Source of the DNA: Lepidostoma basale | Lineage: Eukaryota > Arthropoda > Insecta > Trichoptera > Lepidostomatidae | Direction of reading: 5' to 3' | Length of the DNA stretch: 64,000 nt | NCBI GenBank assembly: GCA_022606425.2 | Contig: JAHDVF020000016.1 | Span: 1,456,501-1,520,500, forward strand | The notes under the pieces: generated by a model | What the model was told of the DNA's origin: nothing | Databases searched by the model: none | The model's input: only the letters and a program-made list of their open reading frames with translations | In this document: positions 1-10,679 of the stretch, piece after piece | How positions within the stretch are numbered: the first letter of the stretch is position 1 | How the letters are laid out: every line of letters begins with the position of its first letter | Translations under genes and position numbers: made by a program

Positions 1-37
1 CTATTTATATCGTACTCCTGATAAAAGTATATCTGGA

Positions 38-116
38 AAGAACACTGTGGCAGTCCATCCATTCTACCTATCCTTTCAGAGAGACGGCATGATGGTTGGT
101 TAGTTTGTTAGTTGAA
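38..116 (+). mobile_element. LINE-A 3' end fragment
   Basis: The last ~80 bp of the LINE-A family: the codons for the WxSIL-type C-terminus, then GACGGCATGATGG and a decayed (TTAG)n tail. The upstream part is missing, as in a 5'-truncated copy. Identified by comparison with the intact copy at 28833-29331. Confidence 0.7.
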
Positions 117-680
117 TTGGCTTCACGTATTAAGAATAATAACTTTTTTAAATGTAAAAAATATGCATTCAATTTCATATAAAGAATCACCTGTATTCCA
201 ATTTTATGTAGTTGTTGGGTTTGAAAACATTGAAGTAACCCCTATAATTGTGGACTGTTACATATAACAAAAAAATGTGATCAAATCGCTAAGAAATTCC
301 ATGTTTAAAACACTTATAAATTACCAAAGATAAATCTTTGTGCATTATTAATACATATTACATATATATTGAGTATACATTTTATCAAATTCCACCCTAA
401 TATGACATTATAAAATCAGATTGTTACTTACACGTCAGTCAGTGTTGCCGTAAAACACCACGTAACAATAAATATTACACGTTTTAATAATAAAGTACTT
501 CCTAAGTCACAATAATGATTTGCAAATTAAGAATGGGAAGACTATATACAGTTGAACTTGGTTATTACAAAGAAAATGGGACCGACTGAATTTGCTTTTT
601 ATAAGCATTACTCGTTATATCAGAGAATAGATATTCATCTGGAGTGGTCACATAACGCAAAAAGATGCAATTCAAACATT
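117..680. other. AT-rich spacer, nothing recognised
   Basis: No coding pattern, repeat family or RNA gene is visible. Short open frames here have random-looking composition. Confidence 0.5.
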
Positions 681-689
681 CCACAATCC

Positions 690-1125
690 CGTTACATTTT
701 TCTGTTAATACACTTTTTTAGACATGGTGCCTATCCGAAAGAGATAAACGGAGACTAGAGCCTTTTGAGATGTGGTCCTATAGAAGACTATTAGGAATTT
801 CCTGGAGAGACCACATCACGAATGAGGAGGTTCTTCAAAGAATCGTAGGAGGAAGGCACCTGCTCAGGACCTTGTCCGAAAGGCGTGCAAGATGGATTGG
901 CCATGTAATACGTCAAGAAGGCCTCTTGCATGCCATAATGGAAGGTATGACCGAGGGGACAAACTCTAGGGGACGCCCACGCCGAGAGTACCTGGAGGAC
1001 CTGTTGGTGGACGTGCGCTGCTCATCATATGCAGATTTCAAAAGAGCCGCACAAGACAGGGAATAATGGAAGAGAAGAATAGAAGAAATTGCTGCAAACC
1101 AATCCCAGAATTGAAACATTCTAAC
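690..1125 (+). pseudogene. LINE-B reverse transcriptase tail, broken
   Basis: Encodes the C-terminal part of a non-LTR retrotransposon ORF2. From about 770 the frame reads RRLLGISWRDHIT, then [10 protein letters not shown] and GRPRREYLEDLL. This conserved region follows the reverse transcriptase domain in RTE/BovB-like elements. The sister copy at 15075-15590 has GAA where this copy has a stop (TAA at 1064-1066), so this copy is inactivated; the frame continues after the stop to about 1110. The 5' part of the element is absent. Confidence 0.8.
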
Positions 1126-1254
1126 TAACACTTTTTTTATATAATTTAAAATTTATGGTTGTTTCATTGTTTTTACTCTCATTGTTCTTAAATTTCCCCT
1201 CAAAGCATTCAACCCATTAAATTAAATAAAAAATATAGTATAACCTTGTGATGA

Positions 1255-1945
1255 ACTTGTTTAAGTCTAAAGTTATATTATTTGAAAAGGAAGAATGTAT
1301 GACGGATTGTGACATAAGTGCGAACGGTGAGAAATTAGAGCAAGTTACCAAATTTATTTATCTGGGAAGCGTGTTTACAAGAGATGGAAAACTGTAGAAA
1401 GATATCGGAAGAAGAGTTGGAGCTGGAAATAAAATAAATGGTGTACTCAAAGTCATTACCGCAAATAGAAATATATCGACTGAAGCAAATATGGCAGTGC
1501 ACAATGGAGTTCTAGCGCCGATCCTTATATATGGAAGTGAAGCTTGGAGTTGGTAGAAGAATAATGAAAGTAGGATAAATAAGGTCACTAAGAATAATGT
1601 GCAGAAAAACGCGTGGATGAATGCGTGATAAATAAAATCAAGAAAGGGTTACAAAGATGGTTTGGACATATGGAACGAATGGATGAGGGAAGAATGGTTA
1701 AAAGATATATACAAGTAATGTGAATTGAAAAAGAAGTTGAGGAAGGCCAAGGAAGACATGGCATGACCAAATTATTCAAATACTGAAAGATGGCCATGTT
1801 CGAAGTAGGAACAATCGACGAGCGTGCATGTAACGATGTGTGAATGTAGAAGAGGCGCGAGAGTTATGTCAGGATAGAATAATGTGGCGATCCATCCTCT
1901 CTGCCTACACCTCCAAGAAACGGAGTGTAGTTAGTTAGTTAAATT
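1255..1945 (+). pseudogene. LINE-A ORF2 fragment, heavily decayed
   Basis: A plus-strand LINE-A copy running from the region before [19 protein letters not shown] to the (TTAG)n tail at ~1930. Several in-frame stops, for example in the W-TAG motif near 1554, and internal deletions show it is old. Positions 1703-1857 reappear exactly, inverted, at 2622-2776 (see findings). Confidence 0.8.
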
Positions 1946-2026
1946 TAAAATATTGCTAAACGATCGACACATTAACAGTTTTAAAAAAAAAATTACAATA
2001 TTTTTGCTCGGTATGCCAGAGAAGTA

Positions 2027-2780
2027 AAAACTAACTAACTAACTTACCATCACGCCGTCTCCCCGGAGGGGTAGGCAGAAAGAATGGAACGCCACACTGT
2101 TCTGTCCTGACATACGTCTCTCGCTTCCTCTACATTCATACATCTTGTCATGCACGCACGTCGATTTTTCCGACTCCTCACGTGACCGACATTCAATATT
2201 TGATTGATTTGATCGTGCCACGTTTTCCTCGGCCTTCCTCTATTTCTAGCTCCGTTCACGCCGTTTACATATACCTTCTTTACCATTCTGTCTTCACTCA
2301 TTCTTTCCATGTGTCCAAACCATCTTAATGACCCTTTCCTTATTTTGTTCATAACACTTTCATTCGCACCACATTCACTTCTTATACTTGCATTTGTCAC
2401 TCTATCATATACAGATTTGCCACACATTCGTCTTAGAGATCTCATTTCTACTGCATTTATTCTACTTTCATCCTTCTATCCTAGTGTGCATGGAATGGAG
2501 TCTCTTTGTGTCGAACTCCTTTTTTGATCATAAGAGAATCCATCAATATACTTGGGAAAGAGGAAATGAAAGGTCAATTATAGATTACGTCATTGTTGAC
2601 TCTAGATTGCGGGCGGATACACGCCTCTTCTACATTCACACATCGTTACATGCACGCTCGTCGATTGTTCCTACTTCGAACATGGCCATCTTTCAGTATT
2701 TGAATAATTTGGTCATGCCATGTCTTCCTTGGCCTTCCTCAACTTCTTTTTCAATTCACATTACTTGTATATATCTTCAC
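2027..2780 (-). mobile_element. LINE-A insertion with composite 5' end and target duplication
   Basis: The 12-bp direct repeat GCCAGAGAAGTA flanks the insertion at 2015-2026 and 2781-2792. From its 3' end (left) it carries a (TTAG)n tail, then an intact 131-residue ORF2 tail at 2050-2445 identical in protein sequence to the copy at 28833-29331. Beyond about 2525 come ~95 bp in the opposite orientation resembling a LINE endonuclease piece (TWERGxxRSxIDYV), then 155 bp that exactly match the inverse of 1703-1857. The duplication shows all three parts arrived together. Confidence 0.8.
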
Positions 2781-2792
2781 GCCAGAGAAGTA

Positions 2793-3309
2793 GCTAGTTA
2801 TTAAAGTGAATAACGAATGTGTATTAGTTATATCTGAGATCTGCGTTATTTCCGTGATCGTAATAACCGAGTAAGACTGTATTTTGTTTTTATATTCAAA
2901 TAACAATTGATTTGGACCGAGGGGTAAGCTGTCCTCTGTGTTTTTACAACTTCCTCCAATAATACAATTCAGTTTAGCTATTGCAATCACCCACTGACTC
3001 CACAATACCATAATCGAGATCGCTTACTGCTACATACCAAATAACTCTATTTACCAGAGATGTGTCAAAAGCAGACATATTCTACTAGATGTGTCTTCCT
3101 TTAAGCTGCAATAATTGATCAAGTTCTTATTTATTACTGCAAATAATAAATATCAAATTATCAAAAACAAAAATATATATTATGGCCCTTGCATACCGAT
3201 ATTAATATTTTTTTTTAGTCTATGGAGTGGCATGCATCCTATATGAGTTAATTCTTTTTTTTTATCATTAAGTAAATGTAATTAATTGCTAAAAAAAGGA
3301 TTATTAATT
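2793..3309. other. AT-rich spacer, nothing recognised
   Basis: No convincing gene or repeat family was seen. Confidence 0.4.
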
Positions 3310-3620
3310 TGTCAAATTATCATAAAAACCCTACCCCCCTTTTGGATAATATTAAACCCTTTATTTTTTGTCAATACTTGATGCAAGAAAAACTCTTTCC
3401 CTTTCTTTTCAATAAGTTAATATATTTTTCCCTTTTCTTGTCAATATTTTGAAATATCAGAAAAACCCTTTGGTTTTTTGTCAGATATACCCGAAAACTT
3501 ATTTCCCTTCTTCGACAACATTTTAAAATGACAGAAAAACCCTTCCCCGTTTTTTTGTAATATTTTGAATTGACATATAAACCCTTTCACCATTTTGGAT
3601 AATATTTTAATATGTCAAAA
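3310..3620. repeat. degenerate tandem repeat, ~36-bp unit
   Basis: Seven or eight diverged units. Each has AAAAACCCTTT-like sequence followed by TTTTTTGTCAATATTTTGA-like sequence. The A-run starts lie near 3324, 3354, 3388, 3424, 3461, 3494, 3534 and 3577, giving spacings of 30-43 bp. An AT-rich minisatellite remnant; function unknown. Confidence 0.65.
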
Positions 3621-3889
3621 CATTTCAGAAAAATTTAACCAATTATTACTGTCTTATATAGACAGTTATATATAATTTATAACTCTTAAGGAATGCATGC
3701 TACTTGTCACAATACCTTGATTCGTGTAATTACACTTTAGCTACCAATATTTTTAAATTTAAATTAAACAGTGTGTGGTCACAGAATTCATTGAAAATAT
3801 GACGCAAATAAGCTAACATTTATACAAATAGCAATGAAATAGTCTGTTTTCTACAAATTTTATTACTTGTGTAGATTTTCACGGTTGAT

Positions 3890-4018
3890 AGCAATAAGAA
3901 TAATTAATATGAATGAAAACGTCTGTCAACTAAGAATTTTATTATATTTTAGATGGAATGACATGTTTCGCCCTTGTAGGGCATTATCAAAATCAAATCA
4001 AGGCATTATCAAACATTT
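3890..4018 (+). repeat. MITE-P left arm
   Basis: Left arm of the palindromic MITE-P family (GAATGAAAACGTCTG, then TTTTATTATATTTTA, GACATGTTTCGCC, GGCATTATCAAA). The core GGCATTATCAAA is duplicated. The right arm is displaced by the LINE-C insertion that follows. Confidence 0.65.
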
Positions 4019-4323
4019 GAAAACTCGCAGCCGAAAAGCCAATTAGAGAACAAGTCGCTAGACGCAAATGGAAGTGGATCGGTCACACTCTGAGACGGAA
4101 CCCAGCTTGCATCGCTCAAGGTGCACTAGGCTGGTCCCCTGTGGAGGGAAAGAGGAACCGAGGCAGTCCTAAAGCCACCTGGAGAAGAACACTGCAGGAC
4201 GAGGTTAAAGCAGCAGGCCTCACTTGGGATGATGTTAGGCATCAGGCATGCGATAGATTCGGGTGGAGAAGGTTCCTTGAGGCTCTATGCACCACGGAGG
4301 TGTGACAGGACAAAAATAAGAAG
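4019..4323 (+). mobile_element. LINE-C tail insertion with target duplication
   Basis: Open from about 4028 to the stop at 4303-4305. It encodes an ORF2 C-terminal tail with RRKWKWIGHTLRR, then KRNRGSPKATWRR and an alpha-helical end. The 11-bp repeat ATCAAACATTT at 4008-4018 and 4324-4334 is a plausible target-site duplication, so this is a 5'-truncated insertion into MITE-P. Confidence 0.7.
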
Positions 4324-4334
4324 ATCAAACATTT

Positions 4335-4665
4335 TCATTCATATTAATTATTTAATATGGAGTTTTACACCATTGTTCAAGAAACAATAAATTATAGAAA
4401 TATGTTCTTTGGGTATTATGCATACCCTGAAGATGGAGACTGCAATGAAGTTATGTGGATATAAACAAGATCCCCAAAAAACAAGTTCATGGTAATGACA
4501 CTTTCACTTTGCTAAGGCATAATCAAATGTCATTTGATAATTAGCAAGGCAAAATATATCATACCTGTAAAATATAATAAAACTTGCAGAAAACAGAGGT
4601 TTTCATTTGTATTATGTATTTAATATAGATAATACATCATTGTTCAATAAACAAATAAGCTGATT
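4335..4665 (+). repeat. MITE-P right part and associated tail
   Basis: Contains TTCATTCATATTAATT, the segment AGTTTTACACCATTGTTCAA with AAACAATAAA, and a second decayed MITE-P unit from about 4490 to 4660. The TTGTTCAAGAAACAATAAA block recurs near 20660 and 29520, so it belongs to a repeat family. Confidence 0.55.
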
Positions 4666-5010
4666 TTTTGCAGTCAGGAATTGAGAAAGAGACAAGATAT
4701 TTTACTAAAATATCTTTATAAAAAAAAAAAATAGGAAACAAACATTATTTAAAATGACATTACAATAATGAACTTATAAATTAAAATCAATTTATTTATT
4801 TATGCTTTCACATATATTCAATAAAAATGCTAAAATCACGATATTACAGGTGCCATAACCCACAGAGGTATGATACATCTCAAAGGAACATTTTATTAGC
4901 TATATTTTTTAATCATACATTAAATTATAGCCTACTCTTTGATATAATTAACTATATAAATTAAATACTCACAAGCATACTCGATCACATACAAAATTAT
5001 AATTATAATA

Positions 5011-5617
5011 CAGTGGAACCTGGATAATTGGCATTTCAAGAGACCAGGCCTACGATGGTCAATTAACCAGGTTTTACAATTATACAGTTTTTCATGTATC
5101 CAGGTCCAGATTGTGCTTTGGTTTTTTAACCACATAAACAGATAAGCAATAAAAACAATTCATAGATTGATGCATTTAACAATCAATAAAAATTTAATAA
5201 GTAAATTGTAATTGTAAATATGTGCATACACATACAAACAATACATTTAATTATTGTGGCTTGAAAAAATAAGTTATACGCTAAAAATGTTGCACAACTA
5301 TTCGCGAGATTTACCGGCGTCAAGTACTTGGATTAGTTTTAGTTTTGAGCTCAAATCAAGGCCGTTATATTTACGTTTGTGAAACATCGCAATCTAAAAT
5401 GTACCACCTTCGATGAGTACAGAACAAATAGTGAGGAATTGTCAGTTTACAGAGATCGAGAATGCAGTGCTCTCCAATTACAGAGGTTTAAGGCCAGAAT
5501 GTTGAGTTCAATTAAACAGGTTTCATTTTTCCAATTAAAGAGGATTTAGTGCTCCAAGGAGGTGGGACCGGAAAATTTCTGCCAATTAACCAGGTTCCAA
5601 TTATCCAGGTTCTACTG
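5011..5617. mobile_element. pogo-like non-autonomous DNA transposon
   Basis: Ends are CAGTGGAACCTGGATAATTG and, inverted, CCAATTATCCAGGTTCTACTG with small differences. Both are flanked by TA, the target duplication of the Tc1/mariner/pogo superfamily. Inner copies of AATTAACCAGGTTT lie near 5060 and 5585. No transposase frame remains. 607 bp. Confidence 0.8.
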
Positions 5618-6119
5618 TATATAAAATGATAACCAAAAACTATAGTTGAAAAACATTGTATTTTCATAACACTATGTTCTTCACAAAGATGTTGGGTGGT
5701 GGTAGCAGAGAGTCGCATTTCTGGTAGAAATCCTTTGTTTCCTCTTTCAGCCAAATCCTCTGCTTCTTCCCGACGGTGATTTGACGTTTGACGGAAATGA
5801 AATTCAAGAGGCAATAAATAAGTTGAAGGTAGCTGACATTGCTACCCAAATGATTCTTTGCCATTCACGAAACAATAAATACATGTGAAAGTTTTGAAAA
5901 TACAATGTTATTCAAATGTGTATCCACAACACAAAGTGATGCCAAAATAAATTTTTGCTAAATTTATAACTTCTTAAGTTTTTATACAAACATAATAAAA
6001 CCTTGTTTATTACATTTATTTCAATGTTTTGTAACAATCCCTTGTATAATAAATATATATTATAGGAACATATAGTTTGTGAGTTACACAACGGTTTGCT
6101 TGTTTAAATTATCAAGAAA
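5618..6119. other. AT-rich spacer, nothing recognised
   Basis: No gene-like frame or known repeat family was seen. Confidence 0.4.
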
Positions 6120-6250
6120 GCAGATCAATTTGCCTCGTATGGAATTTTTCAATCGGAACCTTTCTTTGTGTATTCAGGAGTGCCACAGGGTTCGAACCTT
6201 GGCCCACATCTCTTCACCATCTTCATAAACATCATTGCGAAGGTAATAAA
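6120..6250 (+). pseudogene. LINE reverse transcriptase fragment
   Basis: Translation gives YSGVPQGSNLGPHLFTIFIN, the reverse transcriptase motif SGVPQGSxLGPxLFxxFIN of jockey/CR1-type LINEs, before the catalytic YADD which is absent. A short isolated relic. Confidence 0.75.
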
Positions 6251-6499
6251 CCATCATAGAATACAATGTAGTTTGGTGAACTCAAGTCATTGCCACTGTG
6301 AAACTAAATAATTCAGATTTTTAAAAATTAATTAAAACGCATTTTGTTAAACTTGTGAAGTTATTCATCCTAACACGTTTCATACAAAAAACAGATCAAA
6401 CTTTCCGAAACACCCAATAGTTAAAAAAAGACAAAATAAAGTGGTGTTAAAACAAAATATGGAAAAATGGGAGGAATAAGGGGGAACCTATTGACTCTT

Positions 6500-6810
6500 C
6501 GAGCGGTGCATGGCCATCACCGTGGTGATGGCCATGCTACGCTGGAGGATTTATTTGATCCCATGTACCTATCCACACCTCCTCGACTTTGGTCTCCCCT
6601 GGAAACTATGCGAAATGTTAGAGATTGAGTAATTAACCTCGGTGGATAATATTGATGCAAAGGCTAACGTGGAAGGACACCTCGCCAACCCGACAAGCGT
6701 GGCGTTGTAATGCCAACCACCCCCGTATGACATGTCATACATGGAGAAGTATGGGGGAGGCCTATGTCCAGCAGTGGAAGACAACGGCTGTTAAAGAAGA
6801 AGAAAGAAAA
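6500..6810 (+). pseudogene. LINE-E ORF2 tail, decayed
   Basis: Ends with a region matching the LINE-E terminus: WRGVLPR-type loss, then a stretch corresponding to AYVQQWxTTAV and a GAAGAAGAAAG tail at ~6797-6807. Coding is broken by stops. Confidence 0.5.
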
Positions 6811-8412
6811 CAAAATATATAAGTAATATTTTTTATGTATTAGGTTATTTTTGATACTCGTACCATTGGTCTTCATTTCATTAATGGATTCTGAATTATA
6901 CAACTGATATCTTGCTCTAATGAGGAAAACATAATGTTTCATGTATTGGATTTAGTTTAACTCCTAATAATAGGAACAGTTCGGAGCCGATTGTAGTAAA
7001 CTCACATACTATATAATACAAAATAATTTTTAACAATTTTGATTATTTTTTTCAAGATTAATCAAAAGGTTTTGGAATCACACAGCAATATATATCTACA
7101 GTGGTTTCCACCATCGAAGCTTTTGATGAGCATATTTATTTTATTCAAAGGAATCAAACATTTACAATTCTCCATTAATTGAGGGATGATCATTATCACA
7201 AAGGTGCCAAGAATAAAAAAAAAGTCAAAAATTGGTTTTTGATCCCAATTGGTGTTAAACATAAAGGCCAATTACTGCGCAAAGATACAAAGTAATTGAA
7301 TAATATAATGTAGTTCAAACTTCATCCTAAAAACGCCACCTGTGTTACATGACACATATTACAATAAACAGGATATTCGATTTTTCTTTCTTTTATGTTT
7401 AAACTACACACCTTTGTAATAACCAGCCTTCAATTTGACTAAATAAATAAAAATGCATATCTATAAGTAAAAATACCCCCTTGTTACAAGTAATGTTTTC
7501 TTTAAAACAGTCAATTAACAATGCAAATTAATCTACATAGTCATATTAAGTACATTATAAAATAAAATGTATGAGTATATATTATATATATATTTATGAG
7601 ATATTTTTTATATTACTTTGTAATAAATACCTATATTATAGGTTATTTAATAAATATATTACCATATGATAATTATTGTATTTATAAATAAATAAAAACA
7701 AGCTAGACATTAACAACATTCAATGACTTAAGCTTTATGGATAAATGCATCAAATATATAGACATTTACTTAGACCTAACATATTACAAAGGTAAATTCC
7801 TCAAAAAATCTCGATTGAAATTATCCCCTACGATAAAAAATCAGTTCCCGTAATAATCTAGTCGACTCCTCAAAGTCAAGGGCCGACACTCGTGTCTCCG
7901 GCGCCTACCATCACAGCCCTTTCATGTTTTGAACTCCCCACCTCGAGAAGGAGACTCGCTCTCCTTACAATTTTTTTCAAATATCCGAGCTGCTCTCCGC
8001 GCCAGCGCAGAGAAAGAGGAAATGCCAAGAGCGGAAGACCCAATTCATTACGCTACATGAACACTTAGAGAATATTCGGCACCCGCAATTACAATTAGAT
8101 ACGCTAACGTGGTCATACCTTAAACAGGTTCAAATCATAAGATCATTTGGTATAAACAAAGGTCATCTCACCCGTGCGCCGGTCCACTAGACACGGTCGC
8201 GGGATTTAAACCACATTTATAACTAATCAATTCGGATAATCGGCATGTGCTGTCCACAGATGAGTAAACATTTCCAGAACACTTTCTTATTAGATGCATC
8301 AGCGGAAAAAATCCGCAAACAGATATTATTTCACACTTTAATGTTTATGGTAGTAAAATGATTTAACATTAGTATTCTGGAAGTAGTCTCTTCAAGCAGA
8401 CTATTGATACCA
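6811..8412. other. spacer with one GC-richer block
   Basis: Mostly AT-rich with no recognised gene. Positions ~7855-8220 are clearly GC-richer than the surroundings (GTCTCCGGCGCC, CTGCTCTCCGCGCCAGCGC) but have no long open frame; this may be an unidentified repeat. Confidence 0.4.
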
Positions 8413-9216
8413 TCAGTTGTATATGTCCCACAAGGTGATGCTGCAGTCCAGACCGGCGGCCGCCATGATAGGGGACCCCCAGAGGGTCACGGGCTTCCCT
8501 GAATAGCACACGTCCTGCAGCGCGGCCTTGTGCTCCGTCAGCACCGCCAGCGGACGCAAGCTCTTCCAGGAGTACACGCGGAGCCGCCCGTCCCACCCCG
8601 CGCTCATGAACACCTTCCTGTCCTGTCTTATTTTTATTACGTTAATGCCCTCATTCTTCAGCATAATCTCACATTTCAACGAGAGGCTCAAATCAGTCCT
8701 AGACATGCTGAAGACTTGGATGTATTTGGAGGCGTTTCCGTACACCCCGCGACCAGTTGACAAGTCGTAATCCAGGCTAATCGGACACTCTCTAAGTTTT
8801 AACTTACTCGCCGGCTTCTGTGTTTTCAAATCCCACAAGAAGACGTCTCCACTCTCGTAAGCAGACAGGAGGTACTGGCTGTGCAGCAAGTCCAAGTACT
8901 TGAAGCACATGACTTCACCCAGCTTAGTGTCCGATTCTGGTGTTAAGGTCATCACTTGTTCGCCGCGCAGTGAGAAAATTTCTATTTTTGAATCTCTCTG
9001 CGGACGGATGAGGGCGTTAGTAGATTCTGATATTTCGCATTTGCAAAATCCGCAATAGTCCGATACAAGAGTGTTCTGGAGGACGTAGTCACTCTCCGCC
9101 ATGGTCCACAGTTTGATGATTCCCTCCTTTTCCTGAGTGTAGAGGTGGTCGCTAGTGCGGTGGATGCTCAGAACAGCAGTCTGACCCACCGATAATTTTT
9201 TGTCGAGTCTATTTGT
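8413..9216 (-). CDS. GNB1L: GNB1L exon 2
   Basis: Begins TNRLDKKLSV after a TTTCAG acceptor at 9217 and runs to the stop after DIYN; residues 51-317. The frame is also open slightly upstream (to 9249), but that extension is intron. Confidence 0.92.
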   Translation of the reverse strand, partial: TNRLDKKLSVGQTAVLSIHRTSDHLYTQEKEGIIKLWTMAESDYVLQNTLVSDYCGFCKCEISESTNALIRPQRDSKIEIFSLRGEQVMTLTPESDTKLGEVMCFKYLDLLHSQYLLSAYESGDVFLWDLKTQKPASKLKLRECPISLDYDLSTGRGVYGNASKYIQVFSMSRTDLSLSLKCEIMLKNEGINVIKIRQDRKVFMSAGWDGRLRVYSWKSLRPLAVLTEHKAALQDVCYSGKPVTLWGSPIMAAAGLDCSITLWDIYN

Positions 9217-9813
9217 CTGAAAGGGAGTAAGAAATAATTTTGGTAACACAACTCGGCTGCATTAAACTACATACAGAAGAAGGTGATGAAATCTTTTAAT
9301 CAGTTTTTCAAAATAACAATTTGTCAAAAACAAGTGATAGTAAGGAAATTTCAGACATTTTAAAAATGAACTGTAGTAAATTGGTGCCTGCATTGTGTCT
9401 ACTGGGTGGGGTTGTGAAAAATAACGAATTTAAAATTACTCAAAAACAAATGTTTATAAAATTGAAATAACGCAATATACGAATAATACTGCTAGGTCGT
9501 CAAATGATTAATTTGAAGTATTCGTTAAGCTTGGAAATCTAAAGTTTTAATTGGTACGGTGTTAAATAAATCCAAATGCCTTTTATGACGAGAATTTTAA
9601 TATGGCCTTAATGAACGAGTTATTAGAACAATGTAACACTATTTATAGATAAGTGTTATTTACCTTTAGATCCCAAGAAAACACGTAACCATCCTGAGTT
9701 CCCGCGAGAAGTCTCTCGTTCTCGCTGCTGGGACAGTAGAAGCACAGACTGTGCACTGGCCCCATCGTTATGTGCCGTAAACTAAACACTGGATCAGGTG
9801 GTAAAACGGCCAT
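8413..9813 (-). CDS. GNB1L: GNB1L-like WD40 repeat protein (2 exons)
   Basis: Exons 9664-9813 and 8413-9216, both phase 0, give 317 residues (human GNB1L has 327). The start MAVLPPDPVF aligns with the PPPDPQFVLRG region of GNB1L, and the ends of WD blades are visible: VFSWDLK, FLWDLKTQK, AGWDGRLRVYSW and the terminal ITLWDIYN. The SAGWDGRLRV / SLRPLAVL and AAGLDCSITLWD parts match the family closely. It should fold as a beta propeller; the human protein is linked to stability of ATM/ATR-type kinases through the TELO2 co-chaperone system, which I infer only by homology. The 447-bp intron has a GTAAA-type donor after AAG at 9664 and a TTTCAG acceptor. The gene is head to head with sotv and may share its promoter. 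Confidence 0.93.
9664..9813 (-). CDS. GNB1L: GNB1L exon 1
   Basis: Codes for residues 1-50, starting at the ATG on 9811-9813 and ending with SWDLK. It finishes in phase 0 before a GT donor at 9662-9663. Confidence 0.9.
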
Positions 9814-10149
9814 TTTAACTTATTTTTCTCACATATATTTCAAAAATACAACTCGCGAAATAATATGATACGTGACTCGATATGACTAATAAAAACAATT
9901 TTCGCTTTGACAGCAGGAAACTTTCGCAGACACAGGTTGGTAACGTTTTATTATAAAATTCGGAATAGCCAATAGAATTTCGCAAAAATCATCGACAAAT
10001 TGTTTCATTGACAAACTTTAGTCTATGCTATTCCATTCTGACAGGATCTAAAAATGTCAAAATGGGTGTAATAAATTGTAAATATGTATTGCAGTAATAA
10101 TAATATGTGTTTTTAATGGAATTGAATTAAAAATAATAGCGAATAAAAA
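9814..10149. promoter_or_regulatory. bidirectional promoter region GNB1L / sotv
   Basis: 336 bp separate the two divergent start codons and must hold both 5' UTRs and promoters. A CCAAT element (GCCAAT) lies near 9968-9973. No clear TATA box was found in either direction. Confidence 0.6.
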
Positions 10150-10679
10150 ATGGCTACATTTAAAAGTGTCATTAAAGGTGTGCCTTTCTGGAATACCGCA
10201 TCGTACAGACAATTTTTCATAACACTTTTTATTGTTTTGATAATATCTATATTTTGTCTAATTACATTTCATTTGATACCAATTAATTCCAATGCGAAAG
10301 ACAACTATTCGCACGTGTCTCTGAGTAATGTGAAAGATTTACCGGAGGTTGTTTTATCAGAGACCGCCGCGAAACCATCAATACGGAATGCCAAGTGTAC
10401 TTACTGGGATTGCTTCAACGTGTATCGTTGCGGACAGAAGGGGCACGGCAGAATATCGGTGTATGTGTACCCCCCACACAAGTACGTGGGTGCTAACGGG
10501 GACGAGGCGACGGGACTCATGTCCAGAGAGTTCTACTTCATGCTCAAGACAATAGTGGATAGCAAATACTACACGACGAATCCTTCAGATGCTTGCCTGT
10601 TCGTGCCCACCATTGACACCCTAAACCAGAATAGACTCAACCTCAAGCTTACCCAGCAAGCGCTGCGGAGTTTACCATT
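10150..10679 (+). CDS. sotv: sotv exon 1
   Basis: Start codon to ...LRSLPF; codes for residues 1-176 and two bases of 177. Strong donor GTTAGT. Holds the membrane anchor and the start of the GT47 domain. Confidence 0.92.

Noticed and set aside
2027..2045. Telomeric repeat (TTAGG)n
   Set aside because: The unit is TTAG (4 bp), short, and always at LINE-A 3' ends.
2388..2804. 138-codon plus-strand open frame
   Set aside because: It is the reverse complement of LINE-A sequence plus the composite 5' end; part is an antisense artefact.
3310..3620. CRISPR array
   Set aside because: Repeats are degenerate, without conserved repeat and unique spacer structure, and the DNA is eukaryotic.
8528..8770. 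Plus-strand frames of 76-80 codons
   Set aside because: Antisense to GNB1L exon 2.
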